A stretch of DNA of 19,402 bases from REEB95 sp035648735 (lineage in GTDB: Bacteria; Pseudomonadota; Alphaproteobacteria; ATCC43930; CGMCC-115725), in contig DASRKX010000094.1 of NCBI GenBank assembly GCA_035648735.1, positions 1 through 19,402 of the forward strand, given 5' to 3'. A program made the translations under genes and the position numbers. Position 1 is the first letter of the stretch. The number at the start of each line of letters is the position of its first letter. Of the stretch, positions 7,425 to 14,597 are shown piece by piece. The notes beneath the pieces were generated by a model, which was given only the letters and a program-made list of their open reading frames with translations, was not told the DNA's origin and ran no database searches.

Positions 7425-9512
7425 ATGAGCATGGCCTATTGGGCGGTTGTCGCCGCGGGCGCGATCGCGGTGCTGTACGGCATCATCACCAGCCGGCAGG
7501 TGCTCTCGGCCGATCCCGGCAATGCGCGCATGCAGGAAATCTCGGCCGCGGTGCAGGAGGGCGCGCGCGCCTACCTTAATCGTCAATACACGGCGATCGC
7601 CGTCGTCGGCATCGTCATCTTCGTCGTCCTGCTGTGGGCGCTCGGCTGGCGCACCGGCCTGGGCTTTTTGATCGGCGCCGTGCTTTCCGGTTCGGCCGGC
7701 TTTATCGGCATGAATGTTTCGGTGCGCTCCAATGCGCGCACGGCGCAGGCCGCGCGCGGCGGCCTCGCCGCCGGCCTCAACCTCGCTTTCCGTGCCGGCG
7801 CCGTCACCGGCATGCTGGTGGTGGGCTTGGGCCTGCTCGGCGTTTCGCTCTATTACATGTTCCTGCGCGCAACCCTGCCGATCGACAATCCGCGCCCCAT
7901 TCTCGAGGCCCTGGTCGGGCTCAGCTTCGGCGCGTCGCTCATCTCGATCTTCGCCCGTCTCGGCGGCGGCATCTTCACCAAGGGCGCCGATGTCGGCGCC
8001 GACCTCGTCGGCAAGGTCGAAGCCGGCATTCCCGAGGATGATCCGCGCAACCCGGCCGTAATCGCGGACAATGTCGGCGACAATGTCGGCGACTGCGCCG
8101 GGATGGCAGCCGATCTGTTCGAGACCTACGCGGTCACTATTGTCGCCACCATGCTGCTCGCCGCGATCTTCTTCAGCGGCTACATGCGCGACGTCATGAT
8201 GCTGCTGCCGCTTCAGATCGGCGCGGTCTGCATCATCACCTCGATCATCGGTACCTATTTCGTCCGCCTGGGCGCGAACGGCAATATCATGCAGGCGCTC
8301 TACAAGGGCCTCGTCGTCGCCGGCGTGCTTTCGGCGATCGGCATCGGCGTGCTGATCTGGTACCTGATCGGCTTCGGCAAGCCGGTCGATCTCGCCGGCG
8401 GCTCGGTCACCGGTGGCGGCTTGTTCGTCTGCGCGCTGACCGGCCTCGCCGTCACCGGCCTCCTGGTCTGGATCACCGAATACTACACCTCGACCGAATA
8501 TCGCCCAGTGAAGAGCATCGCCAACAGCTCGCTCACCGGTCACGCCACGAACGTCATTCAGGGTCTCGCCATCTCGATGGAAGCGACGGCGGCGCCGGTG
8601 GTCGTGATCTGCGCCGGCATTCTCGTCTCCTATCTCTATGGCGGCGTCTTCGGCATCGCCATGGCCGCGACGACGATGTTGGCCCTGGCCGGCATGGTCG
8701 TGGCGCTCGACGCCTACGGCCCGGTCACCGACAACGCCGGGGGCATCGCCGAAATGGCGGATCTGCCGAAGGACGTGCGCAAGATCACCGACGCGCTCGA
8801 CGCGGTCGGCAACACCACCAAGGCGGTAACCAAGGGCTATGCGATCGGCTCGGCCGGCTTGGCCTCGCTGGTGCTCTTCGCCGCCTATACCAACGACCTG
8901 GCGCATTACTTCCCGACGCTTGATGTGAGCTTCCGGCTGCAGGATCCCTATGTCGTGATCGGGCTCTTCATCGGCGGCTTGCTGCCCTATCTCTTCGGTG
9001 CGATGGGCATGACGGCGGTCGGCCGCGCGGCAGGATCGGTAGTGATCGAAGTGCGCCGCCAGTTCCGCGAGATCAAGGGCATCATGGAAGGCACCGCGAA
9101 GCCGGATTACAGCCGGGCGGTCGATTTGCTGACCCGCGCCGCGATCAAGGAGATGATCCTCCCGTCGCTCCTGCCGGTCGGCGCGCCGATCGTGTTGTTC
9201 TTCGTCATCTCGGCGATCGGCGGGCAAGCGGCGGGCTTTACCGCCTTGGGCGCCATGCTGCTGGGCACCATCGTCACGGGCATCTTCGTCGCCATCTCGA
9301 TGACCTCGGGCGGCGCCGCCTGGGACAACGCCAAGAAATACATCGAGGAAGGCCACCACGGCGGCAAGGGTTCCGACGCGCACAAGGCCGCGGTGACCGG
9401 CGACACGATCGGCGATCCCTACAAGGACACCGCCGGTCCGGCGGTCAATCCGATGATCAAGATCACCAACATCGTGGCGATCCTGCTGCTGGCGATGCTG
9501 GCCGCGCACTGA
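7425..9512 (+). CDS. hppA: K+-independent membrane-bound proton-pumping pyrophosphatase
   Basis: A 695-residue polytopic inner-membrane enzyme (about 16 membrane segments expected) that couples pyrophosphate hydrolysis to proton export. The acidic catalytic loop is intact: GADVGADLVGKVEAG (187-201), then PEDDPRNP and ADNVGDNVGDCAGM (214-227). Further active-site aspartates are in YGPVTDNAGGIAE (431-443), and the C-terminal repeat has GGAAWDNAKKY and GDTIGDPYKDT. K466 in GNTTKA (462-467) marks the K+-independent subfamily, in which lysine replaces the alanine of K+-dependent enzymes. The ATG is preceded by AGAGGA. It probably works as in Rhodospirillum rubrum, conserving energy from biosynthetic PPi (established for the family; inferred here). 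It converges on bamE. Confidence 0.96.
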   Translation: MSMAYWAVVAAGAIAVLYGIITSRQVLSADPGNARMQEISAAVQEGARAYLNRQYTAIAVVGIVIFVVLLWALGWRTGLGFLIGAVLSGSAGFIGMNVSVRSNARTAQAARGGLAAGLNLAFRAGAVTGMLVVGLGLLGVSLYYMFLRATLPIDNPRPILEALVGLSFGASLISIFARLGGGIFTKGADVGADLVGKVEAGIPEDDPRNPAVIADNVGDNVGDCAGMAADLFETYAVTIVATMLLAAIFFSGYMRDVMMLLPLQIGAVCIITSIIGTYFVRLGANGNIMQALYKGLVVAGVLSAIGIGVLIWYLIGFGKPVDLAGGSVTGGGLFVCALTGLAVTGLLVWITEYYTSTEYRPVKSIANSSLTGHATNVIQGLAISMEATAAPVVVICAGILVSYLYGGVFGIAMAATTMLALAGMVVALDAYGPVTDNAGGIAEMADLPKDVRKITDALDAVGNTTKAVTKGYAIGSAGLASLVLFAAYTNDLAHYFPTLDVSFRLQDPYVVIGLFIGGLLPYLFGAMGMTAVGRAAGSVVIEVRRQFREIKGIMEGTAKPDYSRAVDLLTRAAIKEMILPSLLPVGAPIVLFFVISAIGGQAAGFTALGAMLLGTIVTGIFVAISMTSGGAAWDNAKKYIEEGHHGGKGSDAHKAAVTGDTIGDPYKDTAGPAVNPMIKITNIVAILLLAMLAAH

Positions 9513-9515
9513 GGT

Positions 9516-9529
9516 GCGGCGGCTGCCGC
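9516..9529. terminator. Hairpin between convergent hppA and bamE stop codons
   Basis: GCGGC (9516-9520) and GCCGC (9525-9529) form a 5-bp stem with a GGCT loop that nearly fills the 18-base gap between the two stop codons. No T-run follows on either strand, so its terminator strength is uncertain. Confidence 0.35.
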
Positions 9530-9530
9530 G

Positions 9531-10010
9531 TCAGGGACTGCCGCCCTTGTTGGTGCGGTCCTTGTCGACGTATTTGCCGAAATTGCCGAGGAATTGCTCG
9601 ATCACCGAGAATTCGCGGCCCGCGGAAGGCGTCGCATTCGGGTCCGGCTCGATCACCTCGCGGTCGGCGAATTGCCGGGTCGCGATGTCCTTAACGACGC
9701 CGTCGGAGTCGAAGGTGATCGCCACCACTTGCTGATCGAGCAGCTCGGTGCGGAAGAACGCCAGGTTCTCGGTTTTCTGGCTGATGTAGTACCAGGTGTT
9801 CTTGTCGAAGGCGGCGACGCTCGACGGCGAGCCAAGGAGCCGCGTCACCGTCGCCTTGTCGGTTTTGCCCGGAGCGATCTGGCCCATGTGGTCTTGTTCC
9901 GGCAGATTGCCGCGCTGGTCGATGGTCGGCTGGCAGGCCGCGAGCAACAGCAACCCCGCGGCAGCTGCCGCGCAGCGCAGAAAATCACGATGGCCTGATT
10001 GGAATAACAT
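9531..10010 (-). CDS. bamE: BamE/SmpA-OmlA family outer membrane assembly lipoprotein
   Basis: A 159-residue predicted lipoprotein. Residues 8-22 form a hydrophobic signal peptide ending in the lipobox L23-A24-A25-C26; residue 27 is Gln, not Asp, consistent with outer-membrane sorting. The BamE-like domain covers about 40-112, with PGKTDKATVTRLLGSPS (47-63), WYYIS (73-77) and the strand VVAITFDSDG (95-104). BamE is the small accessory lipoprotein of the BAM complex that inserts beta-barrel proteins. The ATG at 10010 is preferred over an in-frame TTG at 10040 because a GGAGC ribosome binding site lies upstream and the candidate promoter would begin transcription near 10021. A C-terminal tail of about 45 residues beyond the domain is polar and variable. 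Confidence 0.88.
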   Translation of the reverse strand: MLFQSGHRDFLRCAAAAAGLLLLAACQPTIDQRGNLPEQDHMGQIAPGKTDKATVTRLLGSPSSVAAFDKNTWYYISQKTENLAFFRTELLDQQVVAITFDSDGVVKDIATRQFADREVIEPDPNATPSAGREFSVIEQFLGNFGKYVDKDRTNKGGSP

Positions 10011-10027
10011 CCCCGCTCCGACGAGCC

Positions 10028-10056
10028 GTTGTACTCTCAAATGACCCGTTGTTCAA
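10028..10056 (-). promoter_or_regulatory. Candidate promoter of bamE
   Basis: On the minus strand TTGAAC (10056-10051), a 17-base spacer and TACAAC (10033-10028) match the -35/-10 pattern at four of six positions each. Transcription would begin about 11 bases before the ATG at 10010, supporting that start. The element overlaps the leader of the divergent chaperone gene. Confidence 0.4.
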
Positions 10057-10079
10057 TGCCGGACAGGCCGGATTTCAGC

Positions 10080-10610
10080 ATGCCGCTTACCTCGCTTTTT
10101 CGTCGCCGCGCCGATGCCGCCACCATCCACGCGCTTTACGGCGCCATTGTGCTGGCGGCACGTGCGCCGGAATTCTATGAATGCTGGGGGGTGCCCGATA
10201 CGCTCGACGGACGCTTCGAACTTATCGCGCTGCACGCCTTCCTCGTCTTGCGCCGCTTGAATCGGGAGCCCGAAACCTCATTTTTCTCGCAGGGGCTGTT
10301 CGACGTCATGTTCGCCGATTTCGACCGCAATCTGCGCGAGATGGGAGCGAGCGATCTCGGCGTCGGCCGTCAAGTGAAGGAAATGGCGAAATCCTTTTAC
10401 GGCCGCGTCCGCGCCTATGAGCGCGGTCTGCAGGGCGACGAGGCGCTTGACCAAGCGCTGCGGCGCAATTTGTTCGGCACCGCCAAGCCGTCGCCGGCAC
10501 AGGTGGAGGGCGTCGCCGCCTATCTGCGCCGCCAGGCCGCGACGCTCGACGCGGCGCCGGCCGCCGCGCTGCTGCGCGGCGAATTGCCGCTCGGCCGGAT
10601 GGAGGCATGA
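10080..10610 (+). CDS. Ubiquinol-cytochrome c chaperone (CBP3-like) family protein
   Basis: A 176-residue protein of the ubiquinol-cytochrome c chaperone family (the mitochondrial Cbp3/UQCC1 domain), needed in eukaryotes for cytochrome b assembly into complex III; the bacterial role is probably similar but less studied. The domain is mostly helical: a basic N-terminus SLFRRR (5-10), the block EFYECWGVPDTLDGRFELI (31-49) and LHAFLVLRRL (51-60), then FADFDRNLREMG and VKEMAKSFYGRVRAYE. The ATG at 10080 matches the usual family start; two in-frame ATGs upstream, at 10041 and 10056, would add up to 13 residues and lack support. It is followed after one base by yceD, whose ribosome binding site lies in its last codons. 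Confidence 0.87.
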   Translation: MPLTSLFRRRADAATIHALYGAIVLAARAPEFYECWGVPDTLDGRFELIALHAFLVLRRLNREPETSFFSQGLFDVMFADFDRNLREMGASDLGVGRQVKEMAKSFYGRVRAYERGLQGDEALDQALRRNLFGTAKPSPAQVEGVAAYLRRQAATLDAAPAAALLRGELPLGRMEA

Positions 10611-10611
10611 C

Positions 10612-11145
10612 ATGGACGGCGCAACCCCGGTTGAATTCGCGCGACCCATCGAGGTTTCGCGCCTGACGCGTGACGAGCAGCGCTTCGACATCGCGGCCAA
10701 CCCAGCCGAGCGCGTCGCGCTTGCCAAGCGTTTCGAACTGCCGGCACTCGACCGCCTCGACGCCGTTGTCCATATCGGCCGCATTCCCGGCGGCTTGATC
10801 CGGCTCCGGGCGGAAATTTCCGCCGAGGTCACTCAATCCTGCGTCGTCACGCTCGAGCCGGTAATGAGCCGCGTCGACGAGAGCTTCGCCTTGCTCTTCG
10901 GCGACGACGAGGAGGCGCGCGAGGTGGTGCTCGAAGGCGAGGGCGAACCCGTCGAGCCGATATCCGCCGGCATCATCGATATCGGCGAGGCGGTGGCGCA
11001 GCAGCTCTCGCTGGCGCTCGACCCGTTCCCGCACGCGCCGGGCGCGGTTGCTCCCCACGCTGCCGCCGGCGCGGCGACGCTCCACCCCGACTCGCCATTT
11101 GCCGTCCTGGCCCGGCTCAGAAACAAGAACGATTCCAAGGACTAG
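10612..11145 (+). CDS. yceD: YceD/DUF177 family protein (large-subunit rRNA accumulation protein family)
   Basis: A 177-residue DUF177/YceD protein. Members are linked genetically to 23S rRNA accumulation and typically lie beside rpmF, as here. Recognisable elements are the single cysteine in C77-VVTLEPV, ESFALLF (90-96), EPVEPISAGIIDIGE (112-126) and AVAQQLSLALDPFPHAPG (127-144); the C-terminus ends with the short SPFAVLARL (161-169) motif. The ATG at 10612 has a very good GGAGG (10601-10605) within the preceding gene's end; the open frame extends upstream only as an out-of-phase shadow. It is a cytosolic protein. A strong terminator follows, separating it from rpmF. Confidence 0.9.
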   Translation: MDGATPVEFARPIEVSRLTRDEQRFDIAANPAERVALAKRFELPALDRLDAVVHIGRIPGGLIRLRAEISAEVTQSCVVTLEPVMSRVDESFALLFGDDEEAREVVLEGEGEPVEPISAGIIDIGEAVAQQLSLALDPFPHAPGAVAPHAAAGAATLHPDSPFAVLARLRNKNDSKD

Positions 11146-11195
11146 CCGAACGAGGTTGCGGTAGGCCAGGATTTTAGCTACCAACTTCGCCTTAA

Positions 11196-11220
11196 GCCCC
11201 CGCGGGGGGCGCTTTTTTTT
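11196..11220 (+). terminator. Strong intrinsic terminator in the rpmF leader
   Basis: GCCCCC (11196-11201) pairs perfectly with GGGGGC (11205-11210) across a GCG loop, followed by GC and eight T residues (11213-11220). The T-run ends only 10 bases before the rpmF ATG, so any promoter for rpmF upstream of the hairpin must read through it. It ends the yceD transcript or attenuates rpmF. Confidence 0.8.
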
Positions 11221-11230
11221 GAGATTCCCC

Positions 11231-11419
11231 ATGGCCGTTCCGAAACGAAAAACCTCGCCGTCGCGCCGCAACATGCGTCGCTCGCACCACGCGTTGAAGC
11301 CGTCGGTTTATGCCGAATGCCCGAATTGCGGCGAGCTCAAGCGCCCGCACCATGTCTGTGCCTCTTGCGGGCAGTATGATGGGCGCGAAGTGAAGCCCGC
11401 CGCTGCCGAGAACGCGTAA
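11231..11419 (+). CDS. rpmF: 50S ribosomal protein L32 (zinc-ribbon form)
   Basis: A 62-residue L32. The N-terminus MAVPKRKTSPSRRNMRRSHH is diagnostic, and the C-terminal half contains a complete zinc ribbon: C30-P-N-C33 and C43-A-S-C46, with the RPHH motif (38-41) between. Many Rhizobiales L32 proteins have lost these cysteines, so this is the C+ form. The ATG at 11231 has only a weak GAGA upstream, which lies just after the terminator T-run. It precedes plsX, the classic rpmF-plsX-fabH arrangement that ties ribosome production to lipid synthesis. Confidence 0.97.
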   Translation: MAVPKRKTSPSRRNMRRSHHALKPSVYAECPNCGELKRPHHVCASCGQYDGREVKPAAAENA

Positions 11420-11447
11420 CGGCACGCGCGCGGCGGGGATCAGGGGT

Positions 11448-12503
11448 TTGAACAAGCGCATCGTCATCGCGCTTGACGCCATGGGCGGCGCGCACGCTCC
11501 CGAGAGTGTGCTGACGGGTGCCGGCATCGCGCTGAAACGACATCCGCTTGCCGAGTTCGTGTTATTTGGCGATCAGCAAAGGATCCAGCCCCTGCTGGCG
11601 GCGCAGCCCAAGCTCGCCGCGCGGGCGCGGATCGTGCATACCGACGAATTCGTCACCGACGACGACAAGCCGAGCGTGGCGCTCCGCGGCGCCCGGCGCT
11701 CGTCGATGCGCCTTGCCATCGACGCGGTGGCGGCGGGGGAGGCGGATTGCATCGTGTCCGCCGGCAATACCGGGGCGTTGATGGCGATGGCGAAATTCGT
11801 ACTCAAGATGATACCGGGCATCGACCGGCCGGCGATCGCCTCCTTCTTCCCGACGCTGCGCGGCGAAAGCGTGATGCTCGACCTCGGCGCCAATGTGCAG
11901 TGCGATTCCGACAATCTGGTACAGTTCGCGCTGCTCGGCGACGTCTTCAGCCGGACCGTGCTCGGCACCGTCGAGCCCAGCGTCGGCCTGCTCAATGTCG
12001 GCGCCGAGGACCAGAAGGGCAACGATGCGGTGCGCGGGGCGGCGTTGCGGTTGCGCGCGCCGGGCTCGCCGATCCATTTCCACGGCTTCATCGAGGGCAA
12101 CGACATCGCCGGCGGCGCGGTCGACGTCATCGTCACCGACGGCTTCACCGGCAACGTCGCGCTGAAGACGGCGGAGGGCACGGCGCGGATGTTCTCCGAA
12201 TTCCTGCGCGGCGCCTTCCGCAATTCATGGACGGCGAAGCTGGGCTATCTCCTGGCCTATCGCGCGCTCGCCAAGGTCAAGCAGCGCATGGATCCGCGCC
12301 GTTACAACGGCGCCGTCTTCCTCGGCATCCAGGGCATCTGCGTCAAGAGCCACGGCTCGACCGACGCGCTCGGCTTTGCTCACGCCATCGCGGTTGCCTG
12401 CGACATGGCGCTGAACGGCTTTCTCGACAAGGTGCATGACGAAACCCTGAAGATCAGCGCGCTCGCGCCCGTGCCGGACAAAGCCGCCGCCACGCTGCCA
12501 TGA
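11448..12503 (+). CDS. plsX: Phosphate acyltransferase PlsX
   Basis: A 351-residue peripheral membrane enzyme that makes acyl-phosphate from acyl-ACP, the first step of the PlsX/PlsY route to phosphatidic acid. The start must be the TTG at 11448, because the first conserved block ALDAMGG (8-14) begins a few residues later and no ATG or GTG precedes it; an AGGGG lies 2 bases upstream, close for a Shine-Dalgarno. Other motifs are SAGNTGALMA (104-113), LDLGANV (144-150), LLNVGAEDQKGND (181-193) and TDGFTGNVALK (230-240). The usual DAMGGD reads DAMGGA here, an alanine in place of the aspartate. The stop overlaps the fabH ATG (ATGA, 12500-12503), so the two are translationally coupled. Confidence 0.94.
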   Translation: MNKRIVIALDAMGGAHAPESVLTGAGIALKRHPLAEFVLFGDQQRIQPLLAAQPKLAARARIVHTDEFVTDDDKPSVALRGARRSSMRLAIDAVAAGEADCIVSAGNTGALMAMAKFVLKMIPGIDRPAIASFFPTLRGESVMLDLGANVQCDSDNLVQFALLGDVFSRTVLGTVEPSVGLLNVGAEDQKGNDAVRGAALRLRAPGSPIHFHGFIEGNDIAGGAVDVIVTDGFTGNVALKTAEGTARMFSEFLRGAFRNSWTAKLGYLLAYRALAKVKQRMDPRRYNGAVFLGIQGICVKSHGSTDALGFAHAIAVACDMALNGFLDKVHDETLKISALAPVPDKAAATLP

Positions 12504-13474
12504 GCTTTCGTTCCCAGGTCATCGGCTGCGGCGCCTATTTGCCGGAGCGGATCGTCGGCAACGCCGAATTGGCGAAGACGCTCGACACCTCCGACGAATG
12601 GATCATGCAGCGCACCGGCATCCGCCAGCGCCACATCGCCGCGCCGGGCGAACTGACCTCGGATCTTGCGCTCAAGGCGGCCGAGCGGGCGCTGGCATCG
12701 GCCAAGCTCAAGGCCGCCGACATCGATCTCATCGTGCTGGCGACGGCGACACCCGACAATACCTTTCCGGCGACCGCGGCCAAGGTGCAGGCCCGTCTCG
12801 GCATGACCACCGGCGCCGCCTTCGACATCCAGGCGGTGTGCACCGGATTCATCTATGCGTTAGCAACAGCCGACAATTTCCTGCGCGCCGGCCAGGCCAG
12901 GCGTGCGCTGGTGATCGGCGCCGAGACCTTCTCGCGCATCCTCGACTGGCGGGATCGCGCGACCTGCGTGCTGTTCGGCGACGGGGCCGGCGCGCTGGTG
13001 CTCGAAGCCAAGCCCCTGAACGGCGACGCCCGGCAGCCCGGCCTGCTGTCGACCCATCTCCATAGCGATGGCAGCAATTACGGCCTGCTTTACGTCGATG
13101 GCGGGCCGTCGACCAGCGGCACCAGCGGATTCCTCCGCATGGAAGGCAAGGAGGTCTTCCGCCACGCCGTGCTGCGCCTCGCCGAGGTCGCCGACGAAGC
13201 GCTGGCCGCCAACGGCTTGACGGCCGCCGATCTCGACTGGCTGGTGCCGCACCAGGCCAATCGCCGGATCATCGACGGCACCGGCAAGAAGCTGGGCCTG
13301 CCGCCCGAACGGGTGGTGGTCACCATCGAGCGCCATGCCAATACCTCGGCGGCCTCGGTACCCCTGGCCCTGGCCGAGGCCGTCGACGACGGCCGTATCA
13401 AGCCCGGTCAGCTCGTCCTGCTCGAGGCCATGGGCGGGGGCCTGACCTGGGGCGCCGGGCTGCTGCGCTGGTAG
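12500..13474 (+). CDS. fabH: Beta-ketoacyl-ACP synthase III
   Basis: A 324-residue thiolase-fold condensing enzyme that starts fatty acid synthesis from acetyl-CoA and malonyl-ACP. The triad C114 (in DIQAVCTGF), H251 (in VPHQANRRI) and N281 (in ERHANTSAASVP) is complete. HQANRRI is the acyl-carrier-protein contact motif, and the C-terminal MGGGLTWGAGLLRW is diagnostic. Length and start agree with the family. It overlaps plsX by 4 bases and is followed by a 142-base gap before ihfA. Confidence 0.97.
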   Translation: MSFRSQVIGCGAYLPERIVGNAELAKTLDTSDEWIMQRTGIRQRHIAAPGELTSDLALKAAERALASAKLKAADIDLIVLATATPDNTFPATAAKVQARLGMTTGAAFDIQAVCTGFIYALATADNFLRAGQARRALVIGAETFSRILDWRDRATCVLFGDGAGALVLEAKPLNGDARQPGLLSTHLHSDGSNYGLLYVDGGPSTSGTSGFLRMEGKEVFRHAVLRLAEVADEALAANGLTAADLDWLVPHQANRRIIDGTGKKLGLPPERVVVTIERHANTSAASVPLALAEAVDDGRIKPGQLVLLEAMGGGLTWGAGLLRW

Positions 13475-13494
13475 GCGGGTTTACCCACCGTTTT
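13475..13494 (+). terminator. Weak hairpin after fabH
   Basis: Immediately after the fabH stop, GGG-TTTA-CCC (13477-13486) forms a small stem, extendable through one mismatch, followed by ACCGTTTT (13487-13494). It may end the rpmF-plsX-fabH transcript but is short. Confidence 0.3.
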
Positions 13495-13602
13495 GGCGCC
13501 GCTAGAGTTATCCCCGCTATTCAAGAACCCCTCCCAAACTGTTGGAATTGTAAATCTTCTTTCGTCAGGCTAGGGTTCCGGACAAGAGGGCCCAATAAGC
13601 GA

Positions 13603-13609
13603 GGGGAGG
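13603..13609 (+). promoter_or_regulatory. Strong ribosome binding site of ihfA
   Basis: GGGGAGG lies 7 bases before the ATG at 13617 and fixes that start. A possible promoter for ihfA-merR is TTGTAA (13550-13555 region) followed 17 bases later by TAGGGT, but its -10 is poor. The 142-base gap 13475-13616 holds nothing else I can support. Confidence 0.55.
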
Positions 13610-13616
13610 CCTGAAA

Positions 13617-13952
13617 ATGGCGGGGCAAACGGTCACGCGAGCGCAGCTCAGCGAAGCCGTCTATCAGGAAGTCGGGCTATCGCGTAACGAGTCCGCGGAT
13701 CTGGTCGAAACGGTTCTCAACGAGATTTCCGAGGCGCTGGCCCGTGGCGAGATGGTCAAGGTCTCGTCCTTCGGCAGCTTTGCGGTGCGCAAGAAGGGCC
13801 GCCGGATCGGCCGCAATCCGAAGACCGGCAAGGAAGTGCCGATCAACCCGCGCCGGGTGCTGATCTTCCGCGCCTCGCACGTCCTCAAGGACCAGATCAA
13901 CGGCGCGCTCTCGAGCGCCGCCGACGGCCAGCGCGAGGGCGGCGGGGCATGA
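13617..13952 (+). CDS. ihfA: Integration host factor subunit alpha
   Basis: A 111-residue DNA-bending protein of the HU/IHF family; with IHF-beta it forms the heterodimer that bends DNA sharply in recombination, replication and sigma-54 promoters. It has the DNA-binding signature with the intercalating proline P68 in GRNPKTG (65-71), KVSSFGSFAVR (48-58), and the PRRVLIFRAS strand (78-87). TVTRAQLSEAVYQEVGLSR at the N-terminus favours the alpha over the beta subunit. The tail AADGQREGGGA exceeds the E. coli protein and is probably disordered. Its TGA overlaps the next ATG (13949-13952); ihfA-merR is conserved in many Proteobacteria after the fabH block or pheST. Confidence 0.95.
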   Translation: MAGQTVTRAQLSEAVYQEVGLSRNESADLVETVLNEISEALARGEMVKVSSFGSFAVRKKGRRIGRNPKTGKEVPINPRRVLIFRASHVLKDQINGALSSAADGQREGGGA

Positions 13953-14395
13953 ACATGCGGCTGCCCGAGGCCTATGTCGCGCCGCCGGCGCCCCCGGGCA
14001 AGCGCGGCGGCAAATCGGCCGACGCCTTCCGCACCATCAGCGAGGTGGCGACCGAGCTCGAGGTGCCGCAGCATGTGCTGCGTTTCTGGGAATCGAAGTT
14101 TCCCCAGATAAAGCCGCTGAAGCGCGCCGGCGGGCGGCGCTATTACCGGCCGGACGACGTGGCGCTGCTGCGCCGCATTCGGCAGTGCCTCTACGAGCAA
14201 GGCTACACCATCAAGGGCGTCCAGAAGCTGCTCAAGGAGGGCGCCCTCAAGACCGACGAGATTCCGCGCCTGACCCTGCCGACGACGGCAGCGACGCGCG
14301 AGGGCGAGAAGGTGGATGACATGCGCCGCGAGCTGTTCGACCTGCGCCGCGAGCTCATCGGCCTGCGCGAGGAATTGAAGAAGATCCGCGGCTAG
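13949..14395 (+). CDS. MerR-family transcriptional regulator
   Basis: A 148-residue MerR-type regulator. After a proline/glycine-rich N-terminal tail (1-25), a winged helix-turn-helix spans about 27-96: FRTISEVATELEVPQHVLRF (27-46), WESKFPQIKP (47-56), the wing RAGGRRYYRPDDV (59-71) and LLRRIRQCLYEQGYTIKGVQ (73-92). The C-terminus (124-147) is a regular heptad coiled coil with repeated R-R-E-L, suitable for dimerisation. There are no effector-binding cysteines like those of metal-sensing MerR proteins. It is always found beside ihfA in related genomes; its ligand and targets are unknown to me. Translational coupling to ihfA is implied by the ATGA overlap. Confidence 0.92.
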   Translation: MNMRLPEAYVAPPAPPGKRGGKSADAFRTISEVATELEVPQHVLRFWESKFPQIKPLKRAGGRRYYRPDDVALLRRIRQCLYEQGYTIKGVQKLLKEGALKTDEIPRLTLPTTAATREGEKVDDMRRELFDLRRELIGLREELKKIRG

Positions 14396-14404
14396 GACTA
14401 ATAT
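14375..14404 (+). promoter_or_regulatory. Candidate promoter of tRNA-Pro
   Basis: TTGAAG (14375-14380), an 18-base spacer and TAATAT (14399-14404) overlap the 3' end of the merR gene. A GC-rich discriminator (CCCCGCC) follows the -10, as is typical of stringently controlled stable-RNA promoters. Start would be near 14411, 17 bases before the tRNA. Confidence 0.4.
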
Positions 14405-14427
14405 CCCCGCCTTAAGCCAAGACCGGC

Positions 14428-14504
14428 CGGAGCGTAGCGCAGCCTGGTAGCGCATCAGCATGGGGTGCTGAGGGTCGTGAGTTCAAATCTCACCGCTCCG
14501 ACCA
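14428..14504 (+). tRNA. tRNA-Pro (anticodon GGG)
   Basis: A 77-base tRNA folds completely: acceptor stem CGGAGCG/CGCTCCG, D-arm GCGC/GCGC with the GG of the D-loop, anticodon stem TCAGC/GCTGA with loop ATGGGGT giving anticodon GGG (14462-14464), T-arm GTGAG/CTCAC with TTCAAAT loop, discriminator A and an encoded CCA (14502-14504). G37 follows the anticodon, as in proline tRNAs. It reads CCC and CCU proline codons. Confidence 0.96.
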
Positions 14505-14597
14505 TTCTTTCAGAATAAAATCTTTTAAGATCAACGATTCGTTTTTGATTCCTAATCTTATGGGTGAGCGCGGGCACGGGGCAGGGAGGGGTTGCTC
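14505..14597. other. AT-rich spacer between tRNA-Pro and cutA
   Basis: This 93-base gap contains an unusually AT-rich stretch (14508-14560). An imperfect hairpin pairs ATCAACG (14530-14536) with CGTTTTTGAT (14540-14549) through a T bulge, which may help to end the tRNA transcript. GGGAGGGG (14583-14590) is the cutA ribosome binding site. No attachment-site copy or integrase is seen. Confidence 0.4.

Noticed and set aside
7188..9509. 773-codon open frame antisense to hppA
   Set aside because: It is a shadow of the high-GC pyrophosphatase gene: composition dominated by Arg, Asp, His, Gly and Ala, no recognisable domain, and the sense frame has every expected catalytic motif.
13532..13544. IHF-binding site in the ihfA leader (autoregulation)
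   Set aside because: TCCCAA-N4-TTG differs from the WATCAA-N4-TTR consensus at two core positions and lacks a clear flanking A/T tract.
14428..14504. Prophage or island attachment site at tRNA-Pro
   Set aside because: No second copy of the tRNA 3' end and no integrase, phage or mobilisation gene is present downstream within the window.
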